A stretch of DNA of 64,000 nt from Sediminispirochaeta bajacaliforniensis DSM 16054 (GCF_000378205.1 NZ_KB899419.1:62001-126000), one strand, 5' to 3'. Counted from the stretch's first letter, positions 44,791-56,208 are shown. Made by a program: numbers and translations. Notes: generated from the sequence alone by a model not told the origin.

Positions 44791-46807
44791 TGTCTGCAGA
44801 TTTGTACCTGCTCTCCTGTTTTTCCTCCTCTGTATCAATGTGCTTTGGGGACAGTCTAAGGCTGTGGAACTTTACACGCAGGGGGAGGCGGCCAGGAATA
44901 GCGGGAAGAGCGAGCTCGCAATGGAGCTCTATAAGGCATCTCTTCAGGAGAATCCCAATTATCGTGAACCCTATCTGCGTTTGGCGGAGATCGCCTTTTA
45001 TGAGGGTTCTTCGGAAGAGGCCCTTGCCTACGCCGATACTGCTGCAAAGCTTGGTAAAGAAGCAAGTGATGTGGAGGTTTTGCGCGGGCGAATACTGACG
45101 GATCTGGGAAGGTTCATCGAAGCCCAGGAGCTTCTTTCGACTGTGCTTTCAAAACAGCCGAACCTTGTTTCCGCCTATCGTGCAATGGGGGAGCTGGAGA
45201 TTGCCAGGGGGAGTCTGCGTCGTGCATTGGTATGGTATGATAAGGCGCTGAATATCGATCCTGTCAATCGAATTGCTTTGCTTTCATCGGTGCCGGTGAC
45301 GGATGCGCTTGAGCAGTGGAACGATTCGGAACAGGTTCTCCTGAGGGCTGTAGAGCTCTATCCCGAATCATTTTTCGTACATTTGACTGCCGCTCGGCAC
45401 TATCTTGAGATAAACGATCTTTCCCGTGCCGAATATCATTGTGATGTGGCTCTTCGTATAGAACCGGAAAATCGCGATGCTCTTCTCTTATATGCCCTCG
45501 TTCTTTCCAGACAGGGGCGTTATGAGGATCTTCTCAATAGACTCAACCCGGGCGGTTCAAGAGAATCGGCCGCATCTCTTCTTGACGATTATCTTGGTTA
45601 TTATCTGAGAGGATCGGCACAGAAGGCTCTCGGTCGTTACCGGGAAGCCCTTGACTCCTTTTCCGCCGTCCTCCGTCTTCGTCCGGAGGATCAGATAAGC
45701 CGGATCGTTTATGAGCAGATTCTTTCATCCGAAGTCGATCGAAGTCTTGATGAAAATAAAAAAAGAATCGATGAGGCTGTCTCGTACCATCTTACCCTTG
45801 CCGATCGGTATCGAGGTCGGAATCGTACGGATAGCGCGATGCGGGAGGTTCGCAGGGCTCTCAAACTTGATCCCGACTCTTTCTCCGCACGCCGGATGTA
45901 TGCCGATTTATGGTTGTTGAAAGGTTTTCCGGCAAAGCAACTCTCAATTCTTGAAGTGATAGAACGTCAGGGAAAGCTCGATACTTCGACTGCCGATACT
46001 CTCGAAGTATATCGCCATGAGCTCAACCAATCCGTTTCCGAGCGCTGGAATGTTGATCAGTTTTCACTTGATAGGTTCCGTTATCGAATTCCGGTATATA
46101 TCAGCGGTGAGAGAGGGGCAATGCTCCACTCGCTGAGCAAGAATGAACTGGCTTCTTATGTCGCCCATGTGATGAACGGATATGAAAAGCTTTCGGTTCC
46201 CGAGGCGGCGGAAGTCGGTTCGTTTGCAGAAGCCTATGGCCGGGCCCGGGCTCTTTCCGCTCATTATTTTGCACTCATCGTTCTTTCTGAGGACGAAAGA
46301 AGTTTTACCCTCGATTCCGAATTGTACGGCGGTTCCACCGGGGCCCTTATAGAGCGTCAGAGAATCTACCGTACAGGAAATGAACGGGTGACCGATGCTA
46401 TCGGTATTTGGGTCGACCGCCTCGATGCCGACTTGCCTGCCCTTGGTAAAATGCTGCGCTATTCCTTCGCGTCGGGCCTTATGGATCTGGGAACCATTGA
46501 CGGGGTGGAGAACGATGAGGCCTTCATGATCTTGCCGAAGGATAAACTTACTGTGCGAAAAGAGGGGCTCGGCCTTCGTTTCGAAGCCTCAGATGCGGTG
46601 GGAACCTTCACCGTTACTTCAATGGATGAAATGGTTTCTGAAGGGGATGTGGCCTCGAATCGGTTCTATGACCTTATTAATCCTGGGGATTGGGTGGTTA
46701 AAGAGCCCGGTCCCGACTCGTCTTCGCCCCCAAACGGCTCTGTTCAGGCCCCTTCACAGCCGTTGTCCCAGACCGATGTGTATAAATCGGTGTCTGGGAT
46801 ACGGTGA
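44771..46807 (+). CDS. Exported TPR protein of unknown function
   Basis: 678 residues. Signal peptide VPALLFFLLCINVLWGQS, then at least eight TPR units from about residue 32 to 410 (AMELYKASLQENPNYREPYLRLA; EALAYADTAAKLG; ALVWYDKALNIDP; AEYHCDVALRIEPENRDA), then a different C-terminal domain (about 440-660) with mixed alpha/beta. Probably periplasmic and involved in assembly or protein interaction. It closes the phoH-ybeY run and stands upstream of the gap promoter. A short imperfect hairpin near its stop lacks a T-run. Confidence 0.85.
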   Translation: MPLLRPNVCRFVPALLFFLLCINVLWGQSKAVELYTQGEAARNSGKSELAMELYKASLQENPNYREPYLRLAEIAFYEGSSEEALAYADTAAKLGKEASDVEVLRGRILTDLGRFIEAQELLSTVLSKQPNLVSAYRAMGELEIARGSLRRALVWYDKALNIDPVNRIALLSSVPVTDALEQWNDSEQVLLRAVELYPESFFVHLTAARHYLEINDLSRAEYHCDVALRIEPENRDALLLYALVLSRQGRYEDLLNRLNPGGSRESAASLLDDYLGYYLRGSAQKALGRYREALDSFSAVLRLRPEDQISRIVYEQILSSEVDRSLDENKKRIDEAVSYHLTLADRYRGRNRTDSAMREVRRALKLDPDSFSARRMYADLWLLKGFPAKQLSILEVIERQGKLDTSTADTLEVYRHELNQSVSERWNVDQFSLDRFRYRIPVYISGERGAMLHSLSKNELASYVAHVMNGYEKLSVPEAAEVGSFAEAYGRARALSAHYFALIVLSEDERSFTLDSELYGGSTGALIERQRIYRTGNERVTDAIGIWVDRLDADLPALGKMLRYSFASGLMDLGTIDGVENDEAFMILPKDKLTVRKEGLGLRFEASDAVGTFTVTSMDEMVSEGDVASNRFYDLINPGDWVVKEPGPDSSSPPNGSVQAPSQPLSQTDVYKSVSGIR

Positions 46808-46811
46808 TTGA

Positions 46812-47881
<1,070 letters not shown>

Positions 47882-47893
47882 GGTTTAACCACT

Positions 47894-49081
47894 ATGTCAA
47901 TACGTACCGTAAAAGATCTTGATCTTCGCGGTAAGCGCGTTCTCATCAGGGTGGACTTCAATGTCCCCCTGAAAGAGGGCGTTATTACCGATGATACACG
48001 TATAAAAGCTGCTCTTCCTACCTTGAAATATATTCTTGAACAGGAAGGCAGCTCTTTGGTCATCATGAGTCACCTGGGAAGGCCAAAAGGCGAGAAAAAA
48101 CCTGAATTTTCCCTTGCCCCGGTGGCAAAGCGTTTGTCGGAGCTTCTCGGAAGGCCTGTTGAAATGGCAGCAGATTGTATTGGAGATGCTGTGACCTCCC
48201 GGGCCGCTTCGCTTAAGGCTGGCGAGATACTGCTTTTGGAAAATGTTCGCTACTATGCGGGAGAGACAAAGAATGATCCCGATTTTGCGAAAAAGCTTGC
48301 TTCCCTTGGCGATGTATATGTCAACGACGCTTTTGGAACAGCTCACAGGGCCCATGCCAGTACTGAAGGGGTTACAAAGTTTCTACCTTCCGCTGCCGGC
48401 TTTCTGATCGAAAAAGAGGTCGCTTTTTTTGAACCTCTGCTTAAGAATCCCGAGCACCCGTTTGTAGCGATTATCGGTGGTGCAAAGGTTTCGACAAAGA
48501 TTGGGGTTTTGGAAAATCTCATTGATAAATGTGATACCCTCGTTATCGGGGGCGGAATGTGCTATACCTTTCTCAAGGCCACGGGTAAGAGCATAGGAAA
48601 GTCACTTTTTGAAGAGGATTTTCTTAAGACTGCCACAGACCTTCTGAAAAAAGCGGAGCAGAAAGGGACAAAGGTTATTCTTCCCCTTGATCATGTATGT
48701 GCAAAGGCTTTTTCTGAGAAGGAAACACCGATTGCCGTCGACGGGGCGGATATCCCCGAAGATCTCATCGGCATGGATATTGGGGTTCAAACCCTTGCTG
48801 AAATAAAGAACGCTCTTGCAGGTGCAAGGTCCATTGTATGGAACGGCCCCATGGGCGTATTCGAATTCGAAGCGTATGCTAAGGGGACCGTTGAGGTTGC
48901 CGAGATGGTTGCCTCCTGTAAAGGTACTACCGTGGTAGGCGGCGGCGATTCCGTTGCGGCCGTTAACAAATTCGGTTTTGCGGACAGAATTGACCACGTT
49001 TCCACCGGTGGAGGCGCAAGCCTTGAATTTCTCGAGGGAAAGGTGCTTCCCGGTATTGCAGCGCTGGAGGGAAGCAAATAA
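47894..49081 (+). CDS. pgk: Phosphoglycerate kinase
   Basis: ATP-forming step of glycolysis. 395 residues with [16 protein letters not shown], the substrate-binding [24 protein letters not shown] and the C-terminal nucleotide loop [10 protein letters not shown]. Length normal. The stop overlaps the tpiA start (TAATG). Confidence 0.98.
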   Translation: MSIRTVKDLDLRGKRVLIRVDFNVPLKEGVITDDTRIKAALPTLKYILEQEGSSLVIMSHLGRPKGEKKPEFSLAPVAKRLSELLGRPVEMAADCIGDAVTSRAASLKAGEILLLENVRYYAGETKNDPDFAKKLASLGDVYVNDAFGTAHRAHASTEGVTKFLPSAAGFLIEKEVAFFEPLLKNPEHPFVAIIGGAKVSTKIGVLENLIDKCDTLVIGGGMCYTFLKATGKSIGKSLFEEDFLKTATDLLKKAEQKGTKVILPLDHVCAKAFSEKETPIAVDGADIPEDLIGMDIGVQTLAEIKNALAGARSIVWNGPMGVFEFEAYAKGTVEVAEMVASCKGTTVVGGGDSVAAVNKFGFADRIDHVSTGGGASLEFLEGKVLPGIAALEGSK

Positions 49082-49830
49082 TGCGAAAAACTTTCATTGC
49101 GGGAAACTGGAAAATGCATAAGACGGTCTCCGAAGCCGTTGCCTTGGCTAAGGAACTGGTACCAGCGGCAGACGGAAACAGCCGCTATCTGATTGCTCCT
49201 CCTTTTACTGCTCTTTCCGCTGTCGGCGAGGTGGTAAAGGGTACCCCCTTACTGTTAGGTGCTCAGAATATGTCGAATGCGGAATCAGGAGCACACACCG
49301 GCGAAGTTTCTGTTCACATGTTGAAGGATGTCGGTGTCAAGGTTGTTATCCTGGGCCATTCCGAACGCCGTCTGATTTATGGTGAGAAGGATGCGTTTAT
49401 CAACGAAAAGGTCAAGCTTGCCCTTGATAACGATCTTGAAGTCATCCTTTGTGTCGGTGAGACCCTGGAGCAGCGGGAGGCCGGCGAGGTTGAGCAGGTT
49501 GTACGCACCCAGGTTGAAGGCGGTCTTAAAGGAATTCCCGAGGGATTCCTCGATAAGGTTACCATTGCCTATGAACCGGTTTGGGCCATCGGTACCGGCA
49601 AGACTGCAACCCCGGAGGATGCAGATGCCGTTCATGCTTTTATCCGAAAGGTGATCAAAGAGCTGTACGGTGACAAGGCTGCCGAAGCCATGGTTATTCA
49701 GTACGGTGGATCTGTGAAGCCGGGAAATGTGAAAGAGCTTATGGCCATGAAAAACATCGACGGGGCTCTCGTCGGTGGAGCGGCCCTGAAAGCAGAGACC
49801 TTCGTACCTATCATGAAGTACGACAGCTAA
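49081..49830 (+). CDS. tpiA: Triose-phosphate isomerase
   Basis: Interconverts DHAP and glyceraldehyde 3-phosphate. 249 residues; N-terminal AGNWKMHKT, catalytic His93 in LGHSERR, catalytic Glu165 in [12 protein letters not shown], and phosphate loop YGGSVKPGN. Length normal. Shares an A with the pgk stop. Confidence 0.98.
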   Translation: MRKTFIAGNWKMHKTVSEAVALAKELVPAADGNSRYLIAPPFTALSAVGEVVKGTPLLLGAQNMSNAESGAHTGEVSVHMLKDVGVKVVILGHSERRLIYGEKDAFINEKVKLALDNDLEVILCVGETLEQREAGEVEQVVRTQVEGGLKGIPEGFLDKVTIAYEPVWAIGTGKTATPEDADAVHAFIRKVIKELYGDKAAEAMVIQYGGSVKPGNVKELMAMKNIDGALVGGAALKAETFVPIMKYDS

Positions 49831-49849
49831 TACGTTTGGAGAAATGAGA

Positions 49850-50206
49850 ATGGGTTTTATCGGTATTCTTCTACTGGTCGTTTTTGTTATCAGCGCACTT
49901 CTTCTTATTGTGATTGTCATGATTCAGGACGATCAGGGGGAAGGGCTCGGAGGAATCTTTGGCGGCTCGAGTAATAGTGCCTTTGGTTCCAGGAGCGGAA
50001 ACGTGCTGACGAAAACCACCTCTATTTTGGGAACGGTGTTTATTCTTTGTTCTTTTGGCTTGGCGTGGGTCAATCATACTCCCGAAGGCGGTAATGTTAT
50101 TAAAGCCGCCAGGCAGGAAGCTGGTGTTCAACAGGAAGAGTGGTGGAATCAGCAGGTTGAGGCGCAGGAACCTAATCAAGCCGGGACCAGTAACAACGCC
50201 CAGTAA
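49850..50206 (+). CDS. secG: Preprotein translocase subunit SecG
   Basis: Small inner-membrane part of the Sec channel. I choose the ATG at 49850 because GGAG ends eight bases before it; an ATG at 49844 would be too close to that site. 118 residues: two membrane helices (GILLLVVFVISALLLIVIVMI and ILGTVFILCSFGLAWV) around a cytoplasmic Gly/Ser loop GGIFGGSSNSAFGSRSGN, the SecG signature. The C-terminal ~40 residues are Gln/Asn-rich and longer than usual. Ends the glycolytic operon. Confidence 0.9.
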   Translation: MGFIGILLLVVFVISALLLIVIVMIQDDQGEGLGGIFGGSSNSAFGSRSGNVLTKTTSILGTVFILCSFGLAWVNHTPEGGNVIKAARQEAGVQQEEWWNQQVEAQEPNQAGTSNNAQ

Positions 50207-50212
50207 AGAAAG

Positions 50213-50255
50213 AAGGCCGGTTCCTTGTTTCTTGAGGAATCGGCCTGTCCTTTTT
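50213..50255 (+). terminator. Intrinsic terminator after secG
   Basis: AGGCCGGTTCCT and AGGAATCGGCCT form a 12-bp stem (one G-U pair) with a nine-base loop, followed after GTCC by TTTTT. The next gene's ribosome site (GGGAG) follows the T-run at once. Confidence 0.85.
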
Positions 50256-50266
50256 GGGAGCTATTG

Positions 50267-50686
50267 ATGAATATTTGTGTTCTTTTTTTTGGTGCAGACC
50301 GTCACGCGAAGATGTTGGAAATAAGTAAGAGTCTTGCAAAGGGTTTGGAAAGTCAGGGCGGTCATACCGTCCAGATCATTAACGGCGATACCGAAACAGA
50401 AAAAAAGCTTTCAATGTTTCATTATATTGCGGTTGGAGCACCCTCTACCGGTTTCTTCGGTGGAAAAATAGCGGATAATGTGACCGCTTTTTTACAGAAC
50501 GGCGGAATGGTTTCTGGAAAACGTTGTTTTGCATTTACGATCAAGTCGGGATTACGAAATTTGAAAACACTGCAGACGCTTATGAAGACGATGGAACGAG
50601 AAGGAATGTATCTGAAGGTCTCAAGTATCATCGGAAGCACGGAAGAGGCGGAAAGGATAGGAGCAAAACTACATGTTGAGCAATAG
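50267..50686 (+). CDS. Flavodoxin-like fold protein
   Basis: 139 residues from the ATG at 50267 (GGGAG seven bases upstream); the longer frame runs through the terminator and is not credible. Alternating beta/alpha pattern as in flavodoxins: MNICVLFFGADRHAKMLEIS, then YIAVGAPSTGFFGGKIADNV. The usual Ser/Thr-rich phosphate loop is replaced by GADRHAKM, so FMN binding is doubtful. It overlaps the start of the parvulin gene by 14 bases. Confidence 0.75.
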   Translation: MNICVLFFGADRHAKMLEISKSLAKGLESQGGHTVQIINGDTETEKKLSMFHYIAVGAPSTGFFGGKIADNVTAFLQNGGMVSGKRCFAFTIKSGLRNLKTLQTLMKTMEREGMYLKVSSIIGSTEEAERIGAKLHVEQ

Positions 50687-51749
50687 TGCGATTTGGAAAG
50701 GCAACCTACTTGGTGTTGTTTTGGTACTCTTCTTTCTCTGCGGTAGTGTTTTCCCTGTTTCCGCGGACCTTGTTGGACAGACCGTTGCCACTGTGACCTT
50801 GACGAAAACGGAAGGTATTTCGTCGGTACAGCTTGACCAGCGTGTCGCTCAGGTTGCTGCGGCGCGAAAAAAAGCCGGTTTGTCTGCCGACGGGGTGGAT
50901 CGAAAAGAGGTCCTCGACGCCATGATTGCCGAGGTTTTGATTAAGCAGGCTGCCGAGCGGTCCGGTATTTCTATCCCGCAGGAGCAAATCCAACAAGTGG
51001 TTGCAAAGCAGAAGGCTTCCATCGAGCAGCAGGTGGGGCGTCCTCTTACCGACAGTCAGTACCAGGAAGTGGTTAGATCACAGACTGGGCTTAGCTGGGA
51101 GCAGTATACAGGAAATATCCGGGAACAGATCATGCAGCAGCGTTATATTGCGACGGAAAAGCGTGATATGTTTGAAGCCATCCAGCCTCCTACCGAAAAG
51201 GAAATTCAGGACCACTATGATGCTCATGCCACTTCTATTACCAATCCCGAGTATGTCCGTCTGAAACAGATTTTTATCCCGACCATCAGCATGAATGACC
51301 AGGAAAAGCAGGCCGCCAGAGAACGTTTGGAGAGTGCCTGGACGAAACTTAGGAACGGCTCTGCCAAATTCGATGATCTGGTTTTGCAGTATTCGGAAGA
51401 TGAATCTTCAAAATACCGGGGCGGGGATGTCGGTTATATCGCGCGGACCGATCAGCGCGTGGAAAAGACCTATGGGGCTGATTTTTTCAGGAAGCTTTTT
51501 TCTCTTCAGACGGGAGATTATTCCGGCGTCATCGAATCGAATGTCGGTCTTCACATCCTCAAGGTTACCGAACATCGGGAAGCCCGAATACTTTCTTTGG
51601 ATGATCAGATTGCTCCCGATAATAAGATGACTGTACGTGAATATATTCGTGCAGGGCTTTTTCAGGAAAAGCAGCAGGTGGTACTTAAGAAAGCGCTTGA
51701 TGCGGTTGTTGAAGATTTGAAAGCCGAAGCGGAAATTGTTGTATACTGA
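50673..51749 (+). CDS. SurA/PpiC-type periplasmic peptidyl-prolyl isomerase
   Basis: 358 residues. Signal peptide (LLGVVLVLFFLCGSVFPVSA), helical SurA-like N-terminal chaperone domain (about 50-180) and one parvulin domain (about 190-300) with EYVRLKQIFIPT, FDDLVLQYSEDESSKYRGGDVGYI and GVIESNVGLHILKVTE. Probably folds outer-membrane or periplasmic proteins. Only one parvulin domain is present, unlike E. coli SurA. It is followed by nusB after eight bases. Confidence 0.92.
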   Translation: MLSNSAIWKGNLLGVVLVLFFLCGSVFPVSADLVGQTVATVTLTKTEGISSVQLDQRVAQVAAARKKAGLSADGVDRKEVLDAMIAEVLIKQAAERSGISIPQEQIQQVVAKQKASIEQQVGRPLTDSQYQEVVRSQTGLSWEQYTGNIREQIMQQRYIATEKRDMFEAIQPPTEKEIQDHYDAHATSITNPEYVRLKQIFIPTISMNDQEKQAARERLESAWTKLRNGSAKFDDLVLQYSEDESSKYRGGDVGYIARTDQRVEKTYGADFFRKLFSLQTGDYSGVIESNVGLHILKVTEHREARILSLDDQIAPDNKMTVREYIRAGLFQEKQQVVLKKALDAVVEDLKAEAEIVVY

Positions 51750-51757
51750 GATAATCA

Positions 51758-52180
51758 ATGGGATCACGACGTAAAGCTCGTATTCTGGCGTTTCAGGCAA
51801 TATATAGCTGGGAGTTTCACAAGCCTCTCCTTGCCGAACTTTTGCAGTTTGACTGGCTGGAAGAAGAACGTAAGGCGAAACTTGATGCCGAAACCTGGCT
51901 GTTTGCACGGCTTCTTGTTCAGGGGACGATTGAAAATTGCAATACTATTGATCGTCGCATACAAAACAGGCTCGAGCATTGGGATTTTTCCCGACTTTCA
52001 AAGGTGGATCTTGCAATACTCCGCCTAAGCACTTATGAACTTCTTTTTCAGCAGGATGTTCCTGCCAGCGTTGCAATAGACGAGGCAGTGGACCTTGCGA
52101 AAGATTTTGGTGGTGATGACTCATATCGTTTCATCAACGGTGTGCTCGATTCCATTCGTAAGGAGAGGGATCCTTCGTGA
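51758..52180 (+). CDS. nusB: Transcription antitermination factor NusB
   Basis: 140 residues, all helical: SRRKARILAFQAIYSWEF at the start and the conserved C-terminal DLAKDFGGDDSYRFINGVLDSI. Acts with NusE on rRNA transcription. The ATG lies in a short spacer after the parvulin gene. Its stop overlaps the next gene's GTG (GTGA). Confidence 0.96.
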   Translation: MGSRRKARILAFQAIYSWEFHKPLLAELLQFDWLEEERKAKLDAETWLFARLLVQGTIENCNTIDRRIQNRLEHWDFSRLSKVDLAILRLSTYELLFQQDVPASVAIDEAVDLAKDFGGDDSYRFINGVLDSIRKERDPS

Positions 52181-53823
52181 GATTACCGCGGTTGGGAAAT
52201 CGGGCATTGGTCTTGCTGATTCTCATCCTTTCTGCGGCAACTATGTTTCTTGGTTACTATGTGCTGAAACAGCGATCGGTTAAGGCAGAATCTGGCGATC
52301 TTGAAAACCATCTTTCTTTACTAAAAGAAATCGACCGTTTATTACTGCTTGCGAATTATCAGCAGGCGGGGGAACGTTTGACTACGCTTCTTCATGATGC
52401 CGATTCTGCGTCGATGTTGCTTCAGATCTCCAAACGAGCCTTCAATATTGCCCAGGACAACGGGGATTTTTCTTTTCTGGAGACTATCGCCGCAAAGGGA
52501 CACCGGCTCTTCGACGGTCGTGAGGATTTTGCGGCCCTTTATGCCTATACACTGCTTCGACGAAATCGTTGGGGTGATGCTGTGCTCCTGCTGAAGGGCT
52601 ACACACCCTTTCATGAAGATTTTACTCATGCGGTATACAGTGAGGCATTGTTTCATGTACAGGAGGAGAAGGGCACAGGCTATGCGGATTACCATGCTGA
52701 TGAACTGGAACAGTTGGCCAGGCAGCTTGACAGCCGCAGAATAATGGCCGATGCGCTTCTTATCCGACTCCGTAATAATGATTTCGATGGGGCATTGGCG
52801 CTCGGTAAAGAGCTGATGGCTGGTTTCGGCTCGGATCGCTATAATCGAAGCGATGAGCTTCTGTTTCTCCTTTTTTTTGAACATGGTGAATACGATCGTG
52901 CCAGGCAAATGTTGGAGGCAGGTTCCGCTTTTACCGCTCAGGAAAAGCTTTTTCTTTATGCTGATATTCTCATGAAAACCGGTAATCCTATTCAGTCGGC
53001 GGAGACCTTCAAGTCAATTGTCCGTCAGTTTCCTTCTGCCTCCTGGACTCCCTATTATAATCTGCAAATCCTTGAAGAAAACAAGTTGAAACAGAATGAA
53101 CCGGTATTTTGGCTCGATAGGGGGGCTTTTCTCTTTGGCAGGAATGAGCATTATCTGCTTGCTTCTGCAGGTTACTGCCTCGACCGTTCCTATATGGATG
53201 AAGCACAGCGGTACCTTAAGCTTTATCTTGATACAGGCGGGAATTCGGCTATAGCGGATCTTTTCCTTGAGCAAAGTTCCGGAAACGCAAAGCCGGGGCG
53301 CTATCGCGCTTCGCTACAGCAAGTAATAGAGTACTCTCCGAAAGAGGTTGCAGAGCAACGGGTCAAACACGGAATTTGGTTCTTTTATGGTCTGCGTTCT
53401 GCCGGTGATATCGGCTCTCTTGGGGAATATGCGTCGGAACGCTGGCCACAGGAAGGATGGCCCCGTTTTTCCATCGGTCTGGGCCTCTTGTTATCCGGAT
53501 CATTGGTGGATGCGGAAAAGGCCTTTAAGGGTGGATGGGAACTCGACAATACCCTTTGGGAGGCAGCTTACGATGCTGGAACCCTGGCTCGTGCATCTGA
53601 AAGGTTGAGCGAGGCAATGGAGTGGTTTCGTAAGGCGGAGAGCTCTGTTCCCGAATCGGAAAATCGTCGTAGGGCCCTTATATACACGCAGATGGCGGAA
53701 ATCGAACGGACAGGTGGCAACCGTGAGAATGCCAAACGCTATATCCGCTATGCTTTGGATATCGATCCGGAAAATGCTTCGGCTCGTTCTTTTTATTCTT
53801 TACTTGATGATTCTTCACCATGA
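52177..53823 (+). CDS. Membrane-anchored TPR-like protein
   Basis: 548 residues, GTG start overlapping nusB. N-terminal anchor (ALVLLILILSAATMFLGYYVL), then a long series of helical TPR-type hairpins across the protein, ending with a canonical unit AKRYIRYALDIDPENASARSFYSLL. No catalytic motif. It probably faces the periplasm and holds other proteins. Map follows after 15 bases. Confidence 0.82.
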   Translation: MRLPRLGNRALVLLILILSAATMFLGYYVLKQRSVKAESGDLENHLSLLKEIDRLLLLANYQQAGERLTTLLHDADSASMLLQISKRAFNIAQDNGDFSFLETIAAKGHRLFDGREDFAALYAYTLLRRNRWGDAVLLLKGYTPFHEDFTHAVYSEALFHVQEEKGTGYADYHADELEQLARQLDSRRIMADALLIRLRNNDFDGALALGKELMAGFGSDRYNRSDELLFLLFFEHGEYDRARQMLEAGSAFTAQEKLFLYADILMKTGNPIQSAETFKSIVRQFPSASWTPYYNLQILEENKLKQNEPVFWLDRGAFLFGRNEHYLLASAGYCLDRSYMDEAQRYLKLYLDTGGNSAIADLFLEQSSGNAKPGRYRASLQQVIEYSPKEVAEQRVKHGIWFFYGLRSAGDIGSLGEYASERWPQEGWPRFSIGLGLLLSGSLVDAEKAFKGGWELDNTLWEAAYDAGTLARASERLSEAMEWFRKAESSVPESENRRRALIYTQMAEIERTGGNRENAKRYIRYALDIDPENASARSFYSLLDDSSP

Positions 53824-53838
53824 TAGTATTTTTTCTCT

Positions 53839-54600
53839 ATGATACAATTAAAAACAACTGAAGAGATACAGAGAATTAGAGAATCTTGCAGGATTTGTGC
53901 GGAGGCTCATAAGGAAGTTGAGCGTCATGTGCAGCCTGGTATCACTACCGGTGAGCTGGACAAAATTGCGCAATCCTATATTGAGAAACATGGCGGAGTT
54001 CCTGCGTTCTTAGACTATATGGGATATCCGGCCACTCTCTGTGTCTCTGTGAATAACGAGGTAATCCACGGAATACCGGGAAAGCGCGTTATTAAAGAGG
54101 GAGACATCGTGAGCCTTGACCTTGGGGTCAACCTCAATGGGTTTTTTAGCGACATGGCCCGAACCGTTCCTGTCGGCAAGGTGGCTTCCGATGCCTTGCG
54201 CCTCGTTAAGGAAACCAGAAAATGTCTTGAACTTGCACTCGAACAGGCTGTCGACGGGAAGCGATTGAATGATGTCGGCGGTGCTGTCTGGAATCATGCC
54301 AAAAAGTTTTCATATGGCGTTGTAAAAGATTATTGTGGACATGGTGTCGGCTTCTCTCCCCATGAAGAACCGCAGATCCCCAATTACATTCGTAGAATGC
54401 CAAATCCCAGATTAAGACCGGGAATGGTGATTGCCATTGAGCCGATGATTAACATCGGGACCGGTGATGTTGTACTCCTTGATAACGATTGGACGGTAGA
54501 AACCGCCGATGGCTCTTTGTCTGCTCATTGGGAACACACTGTCGCCATTGTCGAGGGGGGCTCTGAAATTTTAACCTCATTCGAGGATCTTGATTTATAG
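53839..54600 (+). CDS. map: Methionine aminopeptidase
   Basis: Removes the initiator methionine in the cytoplasm. 253 residues, type I: YPATLCVSVNNEVIHGIP, DLGVNLNGFFSDMARTV (two metal-binding Asp), GHGVGFSPHEEPQIPN (His), EPMINIG (Glu) and WEHTVAI (Glu). All five metal ligands are visible. No ribosome site is obvious before the ATG. Confidence 0.97.
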   Translation: MIQLKTTEEIQRIRESCRICAEAHKEVERHVQPGITTGELDKIAQSYIEKHGGVPAFLDYMGYPATLCVSVNNEVIHGIPGKRVIKEGDIVSLDLGVNLNGFFSDMARTVPVGKVASDALRLVKETRKCLELALEQAVDGKRLNDVGGAVWNHAKKFSYGVVKDYCGHGVGFSPHEEPQIPNYIRRMPNPRLRPGMVIAIEPMINIGTGDVVLLDNDWTVETADGSLSAHWEHTVAIVEGGSEILTSFEDLDL

Positions 54601-54614
54601 GAGGGATACCCACT

Positions 54615-56123
54615 ATGAATGGAAAAAAATTATTCAGATCAAAAAATTTCTTTGTTTTTAATCTTTTGCTTGTTGGGTTGGTAGCTGGTTTTGTCGTTTC
54701 AATGATAACGTTCGGTTGTTCGACAAGGTTATCAAGCGGTGAAACCGCGTATGCCCAGGAAAAGCAGGCTGATCCGATTCAGGTGCCGCCGTCTATGGAG
54801 GAGATGCAAAACTCTTTCAGAGCTGTGGCCCGAAAATCGCTGCCTGTGGTAGTCGAGGTAAAGGTTGTCGAGGTGGTCAAACAGGCTGTGCCGCAGTCGA
54901 GAGGGTGGCCTTGGGATTTCCTTTTTCCGGACCAGCAGAACAATAACCAGGGGCAGCAGCAACCTCAGGAGCGCGAATACCGCAATCAGGGGCTTGGTTC
55001 CGGGGTCATTGTGAGAAACAACGGAAACACCCACTACGTCTTAACCAACAACCATGTGGCGGGAAAAGCCGACGAAATCAAGGTAGTCCTAAACGATGGT
55101 AGGGAATATCCTGCAAAACTTGTCGGTGCCGACGAGCGAATGGACCTTGCAATGGTTTCCTTTGATGCGAAAGAGGATATTCCTGTAGCCGAAATAGGGG
55201 ATTCCGATAAACTCCAGGTTGGTGATTGGGTCATTGCCGTAGGCAGCCCCTTCGGTTTTGTCTCAAGTGTTACCGCCGGTATTGTAAGCGCAAAAGGTCG
55301 CTCCGGCCCTCAGAACAACATCAGTGACTTTATCCAGACCGATGCTGCCATCAATCAGGGGAATTCCGGTGGCGCCCTCATGAACATCTATGGGCAGGTT
55401 GTCGGTATTAACACCTGGATTGCCGCACCTAGCGGAGGTAGTGTCGGTCTCGGCTTTGCAATTCCCATCAATAATGCCAAAAAAGCTATCGACGATTTCA
55501 TCAATAAGGGAGAAATCGAGTACGGGTGGCTTGGGGTTACCGTCAGCGAGCTTTATCCCGGAATGGAAGAGTCCATGGGGATCGACAATCAGAAAGGGGC
55601 GTTCATACAGAACGTTTACATTGATTCTCCCGCGGCCAAGGGGGGGATTGAACCTGGTGATTTTGTCACTGCCATTGACAACAGACCTGTGAGAAGTCGT
55701 GATGACCTTGTACGGATGGTTGGCGAGTTACCTGCGGGAAGTTCTGTTGACTTCGACATCATCCGGGACGGTAAAGAGATTACCCTGAAGGTAAAGATCG
55801 GCAAACGGGAAAATAGCGAGGCTATTGCAGGAAATATGAGCAAACTGTGGCCCGGTTTGACCGTAATCGGACTGGACGAGGATGTCAGAAACGAATTGAA
55901 GATTGATGCAAAAGAGAATGGGGTAGTTGTCGTAGGTGTTGAAAAGGGGACAAAACCCTATGTTGCCGGTATTCGCAACTATGACCTGATTTATCGGATC
56001 AATGATAAGCAAATAAATAATGTTGGTGACTTCTACGATGCAATGAATGACAAAAATGTGAAAGAGTACAAAATTTATTATAAAAGAGAGGGTAGTGAAT
56101 TTTTCGCTGGTATAGTACGATAA
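54615..56123 (+). CDS. htrA: Periplasmic HtrA/Deg serine protease
   Basis: Quality-control protease of the envelope. 502 residues: N-terminal anchor or signal (NLLLVGLVAGFVVSMITFGC), a Gln/Asn-rich loop (about 100-125, similar to the LA loop), trypsin-like domain with His147 (NNHVAG), Asp177 (MDLAMVSFD) and Ser251 (NQGNSGGALM), then two PDZ domains (about 300-395 and 405-500). GAGGG stands before the ATG. An imperfect GC-rich hairpin follows the stop. Confidence 0.96.
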   Translation: MNGKKLFRSKNFFVFNLLLVGLVAGFVVSMITFGCSTRLSSGETAYAQEKQADPIQVPPSMEEMQNSFRAVARKSLPVVVEVKVVEVVKQAVPQSRGWPWDFLFPDQQNNNQGQQQPQEREYRNQGLGSGVIVRNNGNTHYVLTNNHVAGKADEIKVVLNDGREYPAKLVGADERMDLAMVSFDAKEDIPVAEIGDSDKLQVGDWVIAVGSPFGFVSSVTAGIVSAKGRSGPQNNISDFIQTDAAINQGNSGGALMNIYGQVVGINTWIAAPSGGSVGLGFAIPINNAKKAIDDFINKGEIEYGWLGVTVSELYPGMEESMGIDNQKGAFIQNVYIDSPAAKGGIEPGDFVTAIDNRPVRSRDDLVRMVGELPAGSSVDFDIIRDGKEITLKVKIGKRENSEAIAGNMSKLWPGLTVIGLDEDVRNELKIDAKENGVVVVGVEKGTKPYVAGIRNYDLIYRINDKQINNVGDFYDAMNDKNVKEYKIYYKREGSEFFAGIVR

Positions 56124-56141
56124 TAGTGGTGAAGATGGGTC

Positions 56142-56170
56142 CTGCCGCCGAGATGCATTTCGGCCGGCAG
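56142..56170. other. GC-rich hairpin between htrA and the PRTase gene
   Basis: CTGCCGCCGA and TCGGCCGGCAG pair with one bulge around a short loop. No T-run follows, so it may be a weak terminator, an mRNA stabiliser or a processing site. It starts 18 bases after the htrA stop. Confidence 0.4.
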
Positions 56171-56208
56171 TGACCGGCTTCCCAATACAGAGAGGAAGGA
56201 CACCACGA

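Noticed and set aside
46764-46800. Terminator hairpin at the end of the TPR gene
   Set aside because: The arms are imperfect (two extra bases) and no T-run follows.
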